This document shows, one piece after another, positions 25,630 through 37,878 of a DNA stretch of 64,000 nt. The DNA is from Tillus elongatus (lineage: Eukaryota > Arthropoda > Insecta > Coleoptera > Cleridae): assembly GCA_964006375.1 (NCBI GenBank), contig OZ023265.1, positions 150,512,769 to 150,576,768 on the forward strand. Reading direction: 5' to 3'. The notes under the pieces are model-generated. The model saw only the letters and a program-made list of their open reading frames with translations. It ran no database searches and was not told the origin of the DNA. The position numbers and the translations under genes were made by a program. Every line of letters begins with the position of its first letter. Within the stretch, counting starts at the first letter, position 1.

Positions 25630-26045
25630 AGACTAGAAGCGCACCGATTGATGCGAAATGTTCAGCTCTGCTGCAATTTCCCATGTGGAAGTAGAACGAT
25701 TTTCTTGAACCTAGTAAAAAAACTCATTAGATGAGCTTAGATATGGGGCTTCATACGTATTATGTGGTATTTATTGAAAGAGATTTTGTTTATCGCTTGA
25801 AAAATTGCAACTTCATTCTCATTTTGTCTAACTCCACATCTTCATCTAGGTTTGCAAAATGGACCATATTCGCCTAAATTTCTATGAAGTGATAAAAAGT
25901 AGTTTTGAGCTGGTTGCTCTCTTTCTGGATACCGCTGCAGGTATGTTTCAGAAGTAATTTGCAGATTTCGACGCAAAGCTTACTAAATTTCTGGCATATT
26001 CCGTTTTTCATCACTGGAAAATGGCATTTTATTGATTAAATAAAA
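25630..26045 (-). pseudogene. mariner-like transposase N-terminal fragment
   Basis: Minus-strand pieces in mixed frames match the N-terminal organisation of DD41D-type mariners: FSSDEKRNM, a RYPERQQP-like segment, HRNLGEYGPFCKP, and ENRSTSTWEIAAELNISHQSVR, the second helix-turn-helix. No catalytic part seen. It lies just upstream, on the same strand, of the LINE fragment. Confidence 0.55.
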
Positions 26046-26388
26046 AAATTACTTGCTTCAATTATCAAAATCTAACAACTGTGAATGAACTGTCAAAATT
26101 GTGTTAAACATAATTATTATTACAATTAAGGTTGCTTCGTTGTTTCTAATGCACTCTGAGCAAAATGATTTTTTTTAAATTTCAGTCAAAATGTAAGACT
26201 TGACCATATCGTGTGATGCATCATCGTAATTAGAAAAAAAATTGTAATCAAAAAAGTAAAAATCCGATATGGCGCCCGTAAGAAAAAAAAACAAAGTTAA
26301 GTATTGTAACTCTTGCATCTAGTATGCCATGTAAAATGCGATGACAGATTTAGATTCCTTAGTGCCTCGACAATGTCTCGGTTAAAAA
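26046..26388. other. No recognisable gene
   Basis: AT-rich sequence between a mariner fragment and the inverted repeat that starts at 26389. Confidence 0.5.
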
Positions 26389-26705
<317 letters not shown>

Positions 26706-27003
26706 TACCGAGTGACAACTTTCAAAGCGGAACATAGGCGAATAACATGGGAAATCACATATTTGCAGTTTGCTAGTCACCTCTTTTATCTACAAGAACG
26801 GTAGTGGTGTCTATCAAAAGAGAATTAATTTTCTGAGACTGCTGATACCAAATACCTACTAATTAAAAGCTTTTTTTATCATGAGATTATAATTTAAATA
26901 TTTTCAAAATGAGCAGCCATGACATGCTAAATTCGAATAAGTTTGTTACTGTCAAATCAAACATTTTTGATTACCAATACATATTTTCCTGAAAAGCCGT
27001 AAA

Positions 27004-28053
27004 ATGAATAATAACAATAGCTATAGTAATGAGGAACGAGTGTTTATTGTAAAAACATATTACAGTGCTGGCAGAGTTCGAGATTTCAGAAAATTTGAAG
27101 AAACTGCAAGTGTAGCAGTAGAAAATAGGGGTGGTAAGCTTACAGCTGAATTTGTATTATTTCAATATCAATGTATTTTTATAATGAAACAGGCGTTAGA
27201 AGACAAGTTGATGCAGAACTAGAGGAAAGGGTGCTAGCGCTATTCAATGTCAATCCAACTACAAGTACTAGAGTTGCAGCAGAAGAATGTGGTGTTTCTC
27301 GGGAGCGTGTGCGAAAAATCCTTAAAAAACACCCGTACAAGCCGCAGTGCCCTCAAGAGTTGTTGGCAATAGATGAAGAGAGCAGGCGTGTATTTTGTGA
27401 AGATGTTATGGAACGCGCCAATCGGGATCGCCATTTTCTTTCATCGATTTGCTTTACTGACGAGTGCACGTTTACGCTAAATAATGAATCTAACGTACAG
27501 AATACAATATACTGGGAGCAACAAAACCCAAGGTAACAACTTTCGATAAGATCGCAATACCTTCAGAAAATTAATATTTGTGCAGGCATTTTTAATAATC
27601 ATATCATTGGACCATTGAATTAATTGGCAATTTAATTCAGAAAATTATTTGGAACTCTTGGTAAATAAGGTATGTCCTGCATTAGACGAAGTTGCAAATG
27701 AAAATCGGGATGTCTGGTTTCAGCAGGATGGGTGTCCAGCTCATTTTGGTGTAGACGTAAGAACCTGTTTAGAGAATTTTTTTCCTAATCATTGGATTGG
27801 TCGCAGTGGTAATATTAAGTGGCCGTCCAGATCTCCCGATTTGACCCCTTGTGACTTCTTTTTGTGGGGTCACCTTAAAAACAAAATTTATAAAACTAGT
27901 CACCCAAATATTAATTCTTTGAGTGAGGCTATCTTTGCTGAATGTGCACGCGTTAATAACCAACAACTCACACAAGTTCGAAAGGCATTTTGGGATATTG
28001 TTTATATCAAAATGGGGGATTATTTGAATATTTGTTGTAATTGTTTAAGTTAA
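27004..28053 (+). pseudogene. mariner-2 transposase (DD41D), broken
   Basis: Second DD41D-type transposase, clearly diverged from mariner-1. N-terminus YSNEERVFIVKTYYSAGR (helix-turn-helix); a frame break near 27180; DAELEERVLALFNVNP and GVSRERVRKILKKHPY (second helix-turn-helix); first Asp in ICFTDECTF; stop and frame breaks at about 27536-27650; second Asp in VWFQQDGCPAHF; third Asp in SPDLTPCDFFLWG, 41 residues later; ending at 28053. About 350 codons in total, normal for the family. Flanked on both sides by TA tracts and then by the inverted repeats at 26389 and 28304. Confidence 0.88.
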
Positions 28054-28208
28054 ATTATTGTAACTTATTTTTTGTTAATAGTTAATTTTATTATTGTTCC
28101 GGAACTGCAGGCACTACTGTTATAATTGCTTTTTCTTCAAAGTGTCTTATGTTAAAACAAAATCATGGTAAACGAGGATTTTCGTAATTTTTTAATAATG
28201 TGCAATCA

Positions 28209-28210
<2 letters not shown>

Positions 28211-28303
<93 letters not shown>
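28211..28303. repeat. (TA)n microsatellite
   Basis: TA tract between mariner-2 and the right inverted repeat. Confidence 0.97.
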
Positions 28304-28306
<3 letters not shown>

Positions 28307-28476
28307 GTGTCCGTTTTTCGACCTCAAGCATGGGTATCTATCTCTGCGCATTTTTATGATGATCAATAATCTGAAAAAAAAAGAGATGTGTGATTTTTGT
28401 TTTTGAATTATCGCAAAAAAATTAAAAACCCTGATTTTCGTTTCTATTTTTTGAGCGAAAACCAACAAAGCTAGGC

Positions 28477-28480
<4 letters not shown>
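28304..28480. repeat. Long inverted repeat, right (around mariner-2)
   Basis: Begins CAGGTGTCCGTTTTTCGACC and ends AAAGCTAGGCGTTT at another TA tract. Inverse of 26389-26605. Confidence 0.8.

Positions 28481-28574
<94 letters not shown>
28481..28574. repeat. (TA)n(GT)n microsatellite
   Basis: TA tract followed by about 9 GT repeats. Confidence 0.97.
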
Positions 28575-28795
28575 TTTTTTTCCCATTAAACCACGATTGT
28601 CTAATAACCAGGTAACTTATACCACACTGAGTTATTGAGATGGTGAGAGAGGTAGCTATATTTCCCCTTGTGTTTTTCTGGACCCTGATCAACCATTACA
28701 AATCCCTGTGCTCTGGCTGTATGTTATTTGAATTCTAGCCTTTTTGATTATTATCGAAGAGGCTTTTAGAACACTAAAAGATTTGTACATTCATA

Positions 28796-28867
28796 GACCC
28801 GATCAGGAATCAAACCTGAGATACCTCTCTTTATAATACCTTTAGCATCCTAGACAACACGAGGGTC
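28796..28867 (-). ncRNA. tRNA-like sequence (pseudo-tRNA or SINE head)
   Basis: On the minus strand: 5' GACCCTC pairs in five of seven positions with 3' TCGGGTC; a TAGGATGCT segment resembles a D-arm/A box; and TCAGG-TTTGATT-CCTGA forms a perfect 5-bp T stem with a 7-base loop (B box GGTTTGATTCC). The anticodon arm is not clean. Read as a decayed tRNA or the head of a tRNA-derived SINE; a working tRNA is unlikely. Confidence 0.4.
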
Positions 28868-29199
28868 AATAAATAATTTTTTGGGGTTTGATATGATACT
28901 AAAACAACAAGACATTTTTCTTATATTTATTCTCTCAAATAATATATTACAGACCTTAATGGGTTTATTAAAATAAATGTAAATTCTGAGACTTTTGTAA
29001 GACACAGTTAAAGTGTGAACTTAAAAATAAGCTAAAGAAAGGAGCTGTAAGATATAATAAGTATGTATACAAAATATAATTTCTAGGTACTGTGTGCAGT
29101 CCCAGTTATCCAAAGTAACCTGGGCAACACGTAGGCACCTCAAATAAACAAAAACTTTAATAACGCAAATATTATATGTATATTTATAATTTGGCACCA

Positions 29200-30424
<1,225 letters not shown>

Positions 30425-30775
30425 TTAATCCACGACATTTAGTGAAAAATGAGTCGATTCTTCAGGCCAATTCATACAAAAGCAAATTATGGTTTTCCAG
30501 GTAGGTTCTGGTGTCCTGAATAAGCTCTCAAAAGTCCCTGAAGTGGGAGTGTAACTATAAAATTTAGCAACGCTGTAAAGGGCTAAAATCGTGCTCTGAA
30601 ACAAATTTTTGGAGATATCTCTGTTTTCATTGCCTCTGCGACAAAACCACTTCAGGGCAAAATGAAAGCCATGGAAATTCTCTATCAAAAAATTTAGTCT
30701 TTTCTCGCATACGCAATGGTTTTCTTGAAAATTTGGGTAAAAGTCATGCCTAAAATAAAATGAATTTATTTATGG
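30425..30775 (-). repeat. Flanking repeat unit (inverted copy)
   Basis: Inverse of the units at 32530 and 32827. Shared words include AGCACGATTTTAGCCCTTTACAGC (complement) and GGCATGACTTTTACCC. Confidence 0.85.
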
Positions 30776-31159
30776 CATTTTTTATTACATGAAGGGTTAA
30801 AAGAAAACAAAAGAATAATGCCTGCATCTCTGAGCACAAGCCAGAAGTTAAACTTCTTTACCGATTCCTCCAATGATTTATTTTCATAAAAATGCAGTCC
30901 TGCGCAAATATGAAACCGGAGAAGTCGACCTGTATTTGGGTCATTTAGTGGATTACTGGCGAGGTCAACGTCGAATGCATGATACCACAATGCCCATTGA
31001 TCCTTTATTGTTGTCAAAGGATTACTGTCAGGAAGTGCTTCGCACCTACTTGGGAGTATGGATTGGCTCCGTATCCGGTGTCACTCTTTAACAAAGCTTG
31101 TACAAGTCAGCTTTCCATGACAGCCATCTTAATCTGCACCAGATCTCCAAAATGCCACT

Positions 31160-32357
31160 TATATCGTTGATAGGGGGATTTCTCTTGCACCGAGTTATAT
31201 GCCATCAACATGAAACCTACGGTGCTATTTACCAAACATGTTAATTATGTGCAAAATCACTTGGGTGCGAACTCCGCTATTGTTTTTGATGGTTATGAAA
31301 ATATAAGCATCGCTATGGAGCCGCTTCTCCTGTCCTCAAAAGCTTCATCTGCTGACATTTATTTTGATGAGCAGATGGTTCCAACTGTAAGCCAAGAGAT
31401 AAGCTCCTTTACAACAATAAAAATAAAACCAGATTGATTTCGATGTTGACAGAAAAGTTTGAGGCGAATAATTATATTGTGAGAGATGCTGAAGATGAAA
31501 CTGACATTTTTATAGTCAAAACTCAGCTTGAGAAATCATGTAAAAATACTACGGTTTTAGTTGGGAAAGATGTGGATCTTCTTATAATTTTAACTGCTCG
31601 TTCACTTATTGATAGACATTTTTCTCCTCGAACCAGGTAGAGGGAAGGTCCAAAAAAAACTTTATTCTTCACGAAGCTTTGATCACCATAAAGATATGAG
31701 TTCACATATTATTTCTGCACTCATTCTCTGGATGCGACACAAAATCTGCTCTGTGTAATAAAGGCAAGGCTGCGCTGTGAAAATGATGAAGAAACGGCAG
31801 GACTTGGAATTGTAGTTGAAGTTTTCAGTAAGACTGGTACTTCTCCTGACATAGTGACTTCGAGTAACAAAATGTTTCCTCACAATTCCTACGCTCCAGT
31901 TAAAGAAGTTTCAACTGATAACTATTCGTATTCTTGCTTTATTGAAGCTGTGAGCAAAAGCAAATCAGTTAAATTGTTTTTATTACCAACTACTCATGAC
32001 ACAGCTCAACAGCATATATTTCGTGTTTATTTGCAAGTGCAGAAATGGTTGTGTAATGTAATGAATCCTAAAGAGTGGGGGTGGATGTTAAAAAATACCA
32101 TATTTAGTCCAAAAACAACATCCCAACTTCCTGTGCCTAATTGCCGTTTAGAGATGATTTTCTGCAACTGTACAAAAGGCTGTGGACCATTGTGTGGCTG
32201 TCGAAGATTGAGACTTAATTGCTCACCAGTTTGCGGCAACTGCCATGGACAATCTTGCTTGAATGCCGAGCCAAATGAGGAATCGTCAGATATAAGAGCC
32301 ATCACTAAAGCAGAAACTCAAAGTTATCACATTGACTCTGATTTCCTCGAACAATGA
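31160..32357 (+). pseudogene. PIN/XPG-I-like and CXC (tesmin/TSO1-like) domain protein, broken
   Basis: Belongs to a multicopy family I recall from insect and cnidarian genomes; its function is not known to me. Order of pieces: start resembling GGFLLHRV; IVFDGYENI, the first acidic position; ISMLTEKFEANNYIVRDAEDETDIFIV, then TVLVGKDVDLLIIL, resembling the acidic motifs of PIN/FEN1-type nucleases; after frameshifts, CFIEAVSKSKSVKLFLLPTTHDTAQQHIFRVYLQVQKW; and a cysteine-rich C-terminus CNCTKGCGPLCGCRRLRLNC..C..C, the CXC pattern that binds zinc in tesmin/TSO1 proteins. At least three frame breaks. Nuclease function is inferred from motif spacing only. Confidence 0.65.
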
Positions 32358-32529
32358 ATTTATAGGAAGAAATGGACAAGAAGAAAATTATTTATTTGAC
32401 ATTTTAATAAGTCTAGCAGTCGTGGATTAGGCACGCCGCGAAACCACATAAAAAAACGAGCCTAGTACCAACCTTGGTGTGGAATGGAATACTTCAATTA
32501 TCTTATAATATCACTAAGTCCAAACTCAA

Positions 32530-33128
32530 TGCAAGATTTTGAAAAAACTATTGCATATACGAAAAAAAGATGCTGTCTTTTTTATAATTTCCATAGCTTT
32601 TTTTTTGTCTTGATGTATTTTTGTAGTAGAGGCAACGAAAAACGAGATCTCGAAAGATTCGTTTTAGAGCACGATTTTAGCCCTTTACAGCATTGCCAAA
32701 TTTTATCCTTACACTCCCACTTCGGGACTTTTGAGAGCCTATTCAGGACACCGGAACGTACCTGGAAAACCATCATTTGCTTTTGTACTAATTGGTCTCA
32801 AGATTCGACTAAATGTGGTGGATTAATGCCACAAATAAATTTATTTTATTTTAGGCATGAATTTTACTCGAATCTTTCAAGAAAACTATTGCATATATGT
32901 AAAAAAGTCCTTACTTTTTTATAGAGAATTTTCATGGCTTTCATTTTGCCCTGATGTGTTTTTTGTCGTGTAGGCAATGAAAACAGAGATATCTCAAAAA
33001 ATTCGTTTCTGATCAAGATTTCAGCCCTTTTACAACGTTGCCAAATTTTATCGTTATACTTCCACTTCAGGGAATTTTGAGACCTTAGACAGGACACCAG
33101 GTTTGTAGAAGAACCCTAAATGCAGTGG
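32530..33128 (+). repeat. Flanking repeat units, two direct copies
   Basis: Two tandem copies, each ending in a GTGGATTA word at about 32826 and 33128. The first lacks the TAGGCATGAATTTTAC start that the second has. An ORF through the first copy does not resemble a protein. Confidence 0.85.
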
Positions 33129-33639
33129 ATTACATATACATTATGTATATATTTTTTAAATTATGGTCAACTAATTTCGGAGATTATGGTCAACCAATGA
33201 TTCCAGAGATCAGTTTTACCTTACCAATCTGGAAATTTATGGTTTTTAACCGAACATATTTCTGAAATAATGGAATGTTTGGAGACTGATGGGTTTAATT
33301 AACTTGAATTGTTTATTAAAACTTTCATGGAACTGGGCAATAAATGCTTATGCATAATCTGAATTAATATTTTGTTCAGTTGGCAACAGCAGTAACAGCC
33401 CAAGCGTGTGAAAGCAACGTGATCCTGAACAAACAATGACTACATTTAGCAGCTTTAAATTTTCAGAAAGTACGAAAGAAGTTTACTGTAATTTTTTCAA
33501 TATAATTTGGTTAAATTATACACTGATTATTAATCACTCTGTAAATGCAAAATTGTACCTTCAAGTGTAAGTCGGAATTAGCTGGTAAATCCTTTAAACA
33601 GGCTTTAGTTATTCATTTTGAATTTAACCAACTGATTAG
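33129..33639. other. No recognisable gene
   Basis: Short direct repeat of ATTATGGTCAACYAAT near 33163 and 33184; otherwise featureless. Confidence 0.5.
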
Positions 33640-34110
33640 TTTTATATGTAATATAAAGGCGAGGAACTTCGTGGAGGGGCCGGACAGAGATAAAGCTGTC
33701 TGGCTACTCGGAAGGAGTCGACCTACGCTTCGCCGCATCCTTGGGGTGCCCACAGGCCACTGCACCCTTAGAAGACACCTCACATTGATAGGCGTAGAGG
33801 GATCCCATTTGCCAGGAATGTGGCAGGGATGAGGAAACGTCCTACCAATACCTGTGCGAATGCGAGGCTTTTGGGAGTCTTCGAGCAGAATTGTTCAGAT
33901 CAAGGACTCTGCAGAGGAATCAGGTAAGTACCGTCCAATTGAAGACCGTCACGGCCTTCATCTCGAGGTCGAGACGGTTTGGCGACGGAACCGAGGAAGA
34001 GTAGCGAATGGTTGCTGGGGTTGGCAAAAAGGGCCCATGGTGGCCTACTTGCTTGGCGTTGGCCTCCCCACCACTGCTACTACTACTACTATATGTAACA
34101 TAATTTAGTT
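33640..34110 (+). pseudogene. LINE 3' fragment (I/Jockey-type C-terminal zinc-knuckle region)
   Basis: Readable as LLGRSRPTLRRILGVPTGHC, TLRRHLTLIG and, in another frame, a CRKCG..DEETSYHLLCEC-type cysteine motif, the C-terminal region after the RNase H domain of I- and R1-like non-LTR elements. It ends with a short (CTA)n tail at about 34078-34092. 5'-truncated, with frameshifts; more GC-rich than its surroundings. Confidence 0.7.
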
Positions 34111-34539
34111 TAAATAAAAACATCTTTTAATAATTAATAGTAGAAATGTTTCAAAAATATGCTGCAAATGTTATAATTTTCAGCACGAAATTCGTGACAA
34201 TCAATAACACAACAAATATATTTGCTATTTCTACTTGCGAACTCTCGACATAACATCATGACCAAAAAACATCAAAGGATTATCATATCTTGTGCAGTTA
34301 TTTTGTCATGCCTAAGCCCTGCTATTCAAGAAGTAAACTTTAAGGTGGTTTACAATATCAGGGTTACGACATTCTTAGAACTCACTGAAAACCATGTCCT
34401 GAGAATCCCATCAATAAAACTCCTAATATCCGGGATTTTCCGGACAAATCATAAAAAATAAAATGGACAATATTTACGATGACACTATTTTTTGCATTTT
34501 AAAAATATGATGTTTTAATATCTACTAAAGTATTAGCGG
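34111..34539. other. No recognisable gene
   Basis: AT-rich spacer between two LINE fragments. A 79-codon ORF at 34222-34461 does not resemble a known protein. Confidence 0.4.
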
Positions 34540-35260
34540 CTAATCTGGGCCTGTCAGTGTGAAGCAGGGAGTTCCTCATGGTCCTATTTTGGGTCCTTTG
34601 GTGTTTCTGTTCTATGTGAATGTACTCAGTGCTGCTGTGATTTAAGACATATGTCAATTCGCTGATTACACAATGGCAATACCATCTAGCAGAAGTGTTC
34701 AACTACTCTCAGAGAACTGTGCTCATATAGCTCATCAAATGAGCGGTTAGTGTCAAACAAATTGTTTCCAGTTGAACAGAGAAAAACGTGGGACTAATAC
34801 TGTTTAGCAAACTTCCAACTCTCAATTATTCACCTCACATTAATATTGATAATGCTCCCACACGCCTATTGCAAAGTGAATCAGATTTCTGGAAGTCAAC
34901 TTGGACAACAATATCAACTGGGACACACCTGTCTGTAAGATCCGAACAAGAGATCTGTTTATTTAAACCTTGAATACTTTCTACTTTGACAGGATTCAGT
35001 CTGTCATAACATGTGGCATCATTTTCTGTGGCGGAATTGGGATTGATATTAACATGTTCATATCAGAAAAAAGGTTATACAAGCGATTTGAAGATTACAC
35101 CCAATGAGGTCATGCAAGTCTCTCTGCAAGAGCAAAAAAATTATCAGTGCTGTCGCTGTATTTCTTATCATTGGTCCTATTTGTCAGAAAAACCCAAGAA
35201 TTATTCAGGAGAAACCTGGATGAATCCTCTCAAAAATAAACATTACAACTAGGGGTAAGG
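34540..35260 (+). pseudogene. Jockey-type LINE reverse transcriptase fragment
   Basis: VKQGVPHGPILGPLVFLFYVN (RT motif B), then a broken motif C region (FADYTMAIP, where FADD is expected). Downstream pieces in shifting frames resemble the RT thumb. Many stops; an old insertion of a different copy from the LINE at 33640. Confidence 0.65.
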
Positions 35261-35444
35261 AGACTCTTACCCTCCCACTTCACGTAACTACCGTCTGCGA
35301 GAGAAGCCCAGCGTATAGCCATAAAGGCATATAATATAATGCTACCAAAAGACATCTGTCAGGTGGATATTTGATAACTTGAGAACCTTTAAATTAACGT
35401 TAAAAGGATTCTTGATGGACAAGTGTTTTCACTGAGTGAGGATT

Positions 35445-35668
35445 TGCACCTGTGATGAGCACTGATAAGTACAATTCAGAGAACCCAATCATCACAATAC
35501 AGTTTTAAGAAGTGATGATCGTTTCTCTAACATTAGCATCATAAGAGGAATTAATTGAAAGTTTATTCATCCCTCTGAGGACACTAACTTTGTTAGCGAA
35601 ATGATAGTCAGGTCTGAAAACTGTATTGTGATGCATTGAGTTCTCTAAATTGTACTTAGCAGGTGTTT
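35445..35668. mobile_element. Compact Penelope-derived inverted repeat
   Basis: About 220 bp made of two inverted arms (CACCTG...AAGTACAATT and AATTGTACTTAGCAGGTG) that match the ends of the Penelope-like element at 17479, including its hammerhead segment, with no reverse transcriptase between. It looks like a non-autonomous derivative made of terminal repeats only. Confidence 0.7.
35566..35616 (+). ncRNA. Hammerhead ribozyme-like core, complete
   Basis: CTGAGGA (35575-35581) fits the CUGANGA consensus. It is followed by stem II CTAAC-TTT-GTTAG, an intact GAAA (35598-35601), a minimal stem III and GTC (35607-35609). Unlike the two copies in the full Penelope element, no core base is obviously lost. 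Such minimal hammerheads are thought to work as dimers. Confidence 0.6.
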
Positions 35669-36284
35669 TTCAGTTCACAGACTAGAGTCAAACTCTCATT
35701 TTAATTTTAATCGTCCTAAATGTGTATTCTGGACCATTTATATGGTATTTTTTTTAGGTGAATATATCTTTTGTGGTATTGCTGTGTCATTTTTAATGAT
35801 CTTTTAGCAATAAAGTACATTATTTACACTATTATTAACTACTTATAATTGACGCTTTATAAAATCTGTATTTTGTGAAATGATGAGAAAATATATGTTT
35901 CTTATAAAAGTGAGTATTACTTGGTTCTTAGTAACTATATCTATTTTCTTAATATACAATTTGAGCAATAAATTAATAACTTAAAATGTTATAACAATGG
36001 GTCTAACTTTTTGTGGAATATCCCATGTATTGGATCTTTAAAGCTTAATTTCAAATGTAAGCATATTTAACTAATCAATTTGATGTAACTAAATAAAGCT
36101 GAAATTCTGTATTGTTAAAGAATCATTGTCTAACAAGATACTGTAGTTAATTTATACATTAAGATCTAAGTGTGTTCGGAGAAACAGATGGCATTGGAAG
36201 GTTATCCATCAGTCACAGATTCTCTTAAGATCTCTTTCAAATGATATTTCCATAGCGACCAGGTGAAATCAACGAATCAATGGG
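35669..36284. other. No recognisable gene
   Basis: AT-rich, no repeats or ORFs recognised. Confidence 0.5.
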
Positions 36285-36390
36285 CGAGTTCACCAGGCAC
36301 CAATAGTTGAATTGTTGTGTTAACATTTGTTGACATCTGTCAACATTTTTTGACAACAATTCAGTTGTTGGTGCCTGGTGAACTCGACCA
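36285..36390. mobile_element. Palindromic MITE, family P, compact copy
   Basis: About 106 bp, almost one perfect hairpin: GAGTTCACCAGGCACCAA at the left, TTGGTGCCTGGTGAACTC at the right, with TTGAATTGTTGT and ACAACAATTCA inside, and TGACATCTGTCA at the centre. Confidence 0.85.
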
Positions 36391-36827
36391 ATATTACTAC
36401 CAAATAGTGCTCAGGTATATTTATATAAACTAGTATGATCACACAAGCCTACACTACTTATGCTGATTAAATTAGGTGATTTGCCAATTCAGTTTCTCGA
36501 GAAAACATATTCATAGGATGCGTAATTTTAACAAATCGCAAAAGATGAAATAGAAAAAAACACTTGACTTATTCCAAAATCAAAAGTGTTAGCAGTCAAT
36601 ATTTTTACCTCCAACGCCATCTACTTAAATTTGTAGTGTTCTTGCATACACAAGCTTTAGCTTACTAGGATAATACATTGAATAATTAGTCTACCAGTGA
36701 ATAAACATTTCACAGATCAATAATAATGAAACAGTGTCAAGTGATACCGAACAATTAATAAGTTTAGTTGAAAAAAACTATAACCTAGGATTAAAGCCTC
36801 TTTCACTGAGTAAAAGATACATTAATA
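36391..36827. other. No recognisable gene
   Basis: AT-rich spacer. Confidence 0.5.
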
Positions 36828-36988
36828 AAAGGTTAGGCAGAATGAGGTATCCATTTTTAAACTGAATTTACTCAATAATATAAGATCTAAATTCAAACCA
36901 TATCCCCATGTGTTCTCGACAAATGGCAATTTATGACAGATGTCAAACAGTTTGCGAGAAACATCAGTTTAATTGTGAAACTGATCGT

Positions 36989-37078
36989 TGGTCCAATATT
37001 TAATGTTCTTTTGCTGTTAAAGCTTATTTCAACAATAACAATTCTATTGTAACCACACAGCGTCTCATTAAACGGTCT
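36989..37078 (+). pseudogene. mariner-3 transposase N-terminus
   Basis: WSNI, then FAVKAYFNNNNSIVTTQRLI, a typical N-terminal helix-turn-helix start. Interrupted by the LINE; the protein resumes at 37879 with QRLFHGDFHLNW, so QRL appears on both sides, as expected from a target-site duplication. Confidence 0.7.
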
Positions 37079-37878
37079 TTCAGGCCGAAAAGTATGCCAT
37101 CTTGCACTGTGTGCGAGAGAACAAAGGAGGGGCTACACCAACAAGCGGATCCTCATAGTCACAGACAGCACTTAAGGCCCTAAGTAGCAGACGGGTAAAT
37201 TCCAGGCTGGTAAGTGAATGCTGAGACGAGACAAGCGACCTGGCTGGGCAGAATGAGGTCAACCTCATCTGGATCCCGGATCACTCGGAGGCCAAAGGCA
37301 ATGAAAAAGCTGACAGTCTCGCGATGAGAAGATCAGCAGAACCATTTATGGGACCAGAACCTGGGCGTGTCGAAAGGCCCGGCCAGGGGAACCATCAAGT
37401 ACTGGGTCAGGGAACAGCATAATGCATACTGGGCAGATTGTCCAGGGCTCAAACACAGGAGGTCATTAATTGGGCAACCCAGTCCAAAGAGAGCTGTGGA
37501 GCTGCTAAATCTTAGCATAGGACAGTTCAGGAACATAACAGGACACATCGCTGTCAAGAAACACCTGCATAAAATGGGGCGGTTCGAGGGGGATCTGGCA
37601 TGCAGACTCTGCAGCCAGGGGGAGGAATCAGCCCAGCACATCTTGTGCGACTGTAAAGCTATGGACCGCAAAAGACAACTGATCTACGAACAGCCTAGAC
37701 CAGAGACAGAGCAATATAAAACTTCACCCTACCAATTGCTGCACAGACTAGTTCAAGCCACAGTGATTTTGGAATGGGTGGAGTAGAAAATACAAAGAGC
37801 ATGCACAATAAGCCAAAGGCTGCGGTGCTATCGGGACGGCAAAGACGCGGACGAGCCCTAAGGAAAAAACAACCCAGC
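37079..37878 (+). mobile_element. R1/I-type LINE 3' fragment (RNase H and C-terminal region)
   Basis: 5'-truncated non-LTR element. It starts within RNase H (AEKYAILHCVRENK; TDS-type segment; IWIPDHSEAKGNEKADSLA), then carries the C-terminal region KYWVREQHNAYWADCPGLKH, LLNLSIGQFRNITGHIAVKK and a cysteine motif CRLCSQGEESAQHILCDC, with a stop at 37786. Flanked by CAGCGTCTCATTAAACGGT and CAGCGTCTATTTCACGGT, a diverged duplication of about 19 bp. Same family as the copy at 63235. Confidence 0.8.

Larger units (their letters stand above)
30425..33128 (+). mobile_element. Candidate element: CXC-domain gene between inverted 300-350 bp repeats
   Basis: A decayed gene (31160-32357) lies between one inverted (30425-30775) and two direct (about 32530-32826 and 32827-33128) copies of the same repeat. 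The repeat's outer end reads CTAAATG..GTGGATTA in all three copies. I see no transposase inside and cannot define a target duplication, so calling it a mobile element is an inference from the symmetric repeats. Confidence 0.45.

Noticed and set aside
31854..32357. Intact CXC-domain gene starting at 31854
   Set aside because: The family's N-terminal region is recognisable upstream in other frames, so this is the tail of a broken gene.
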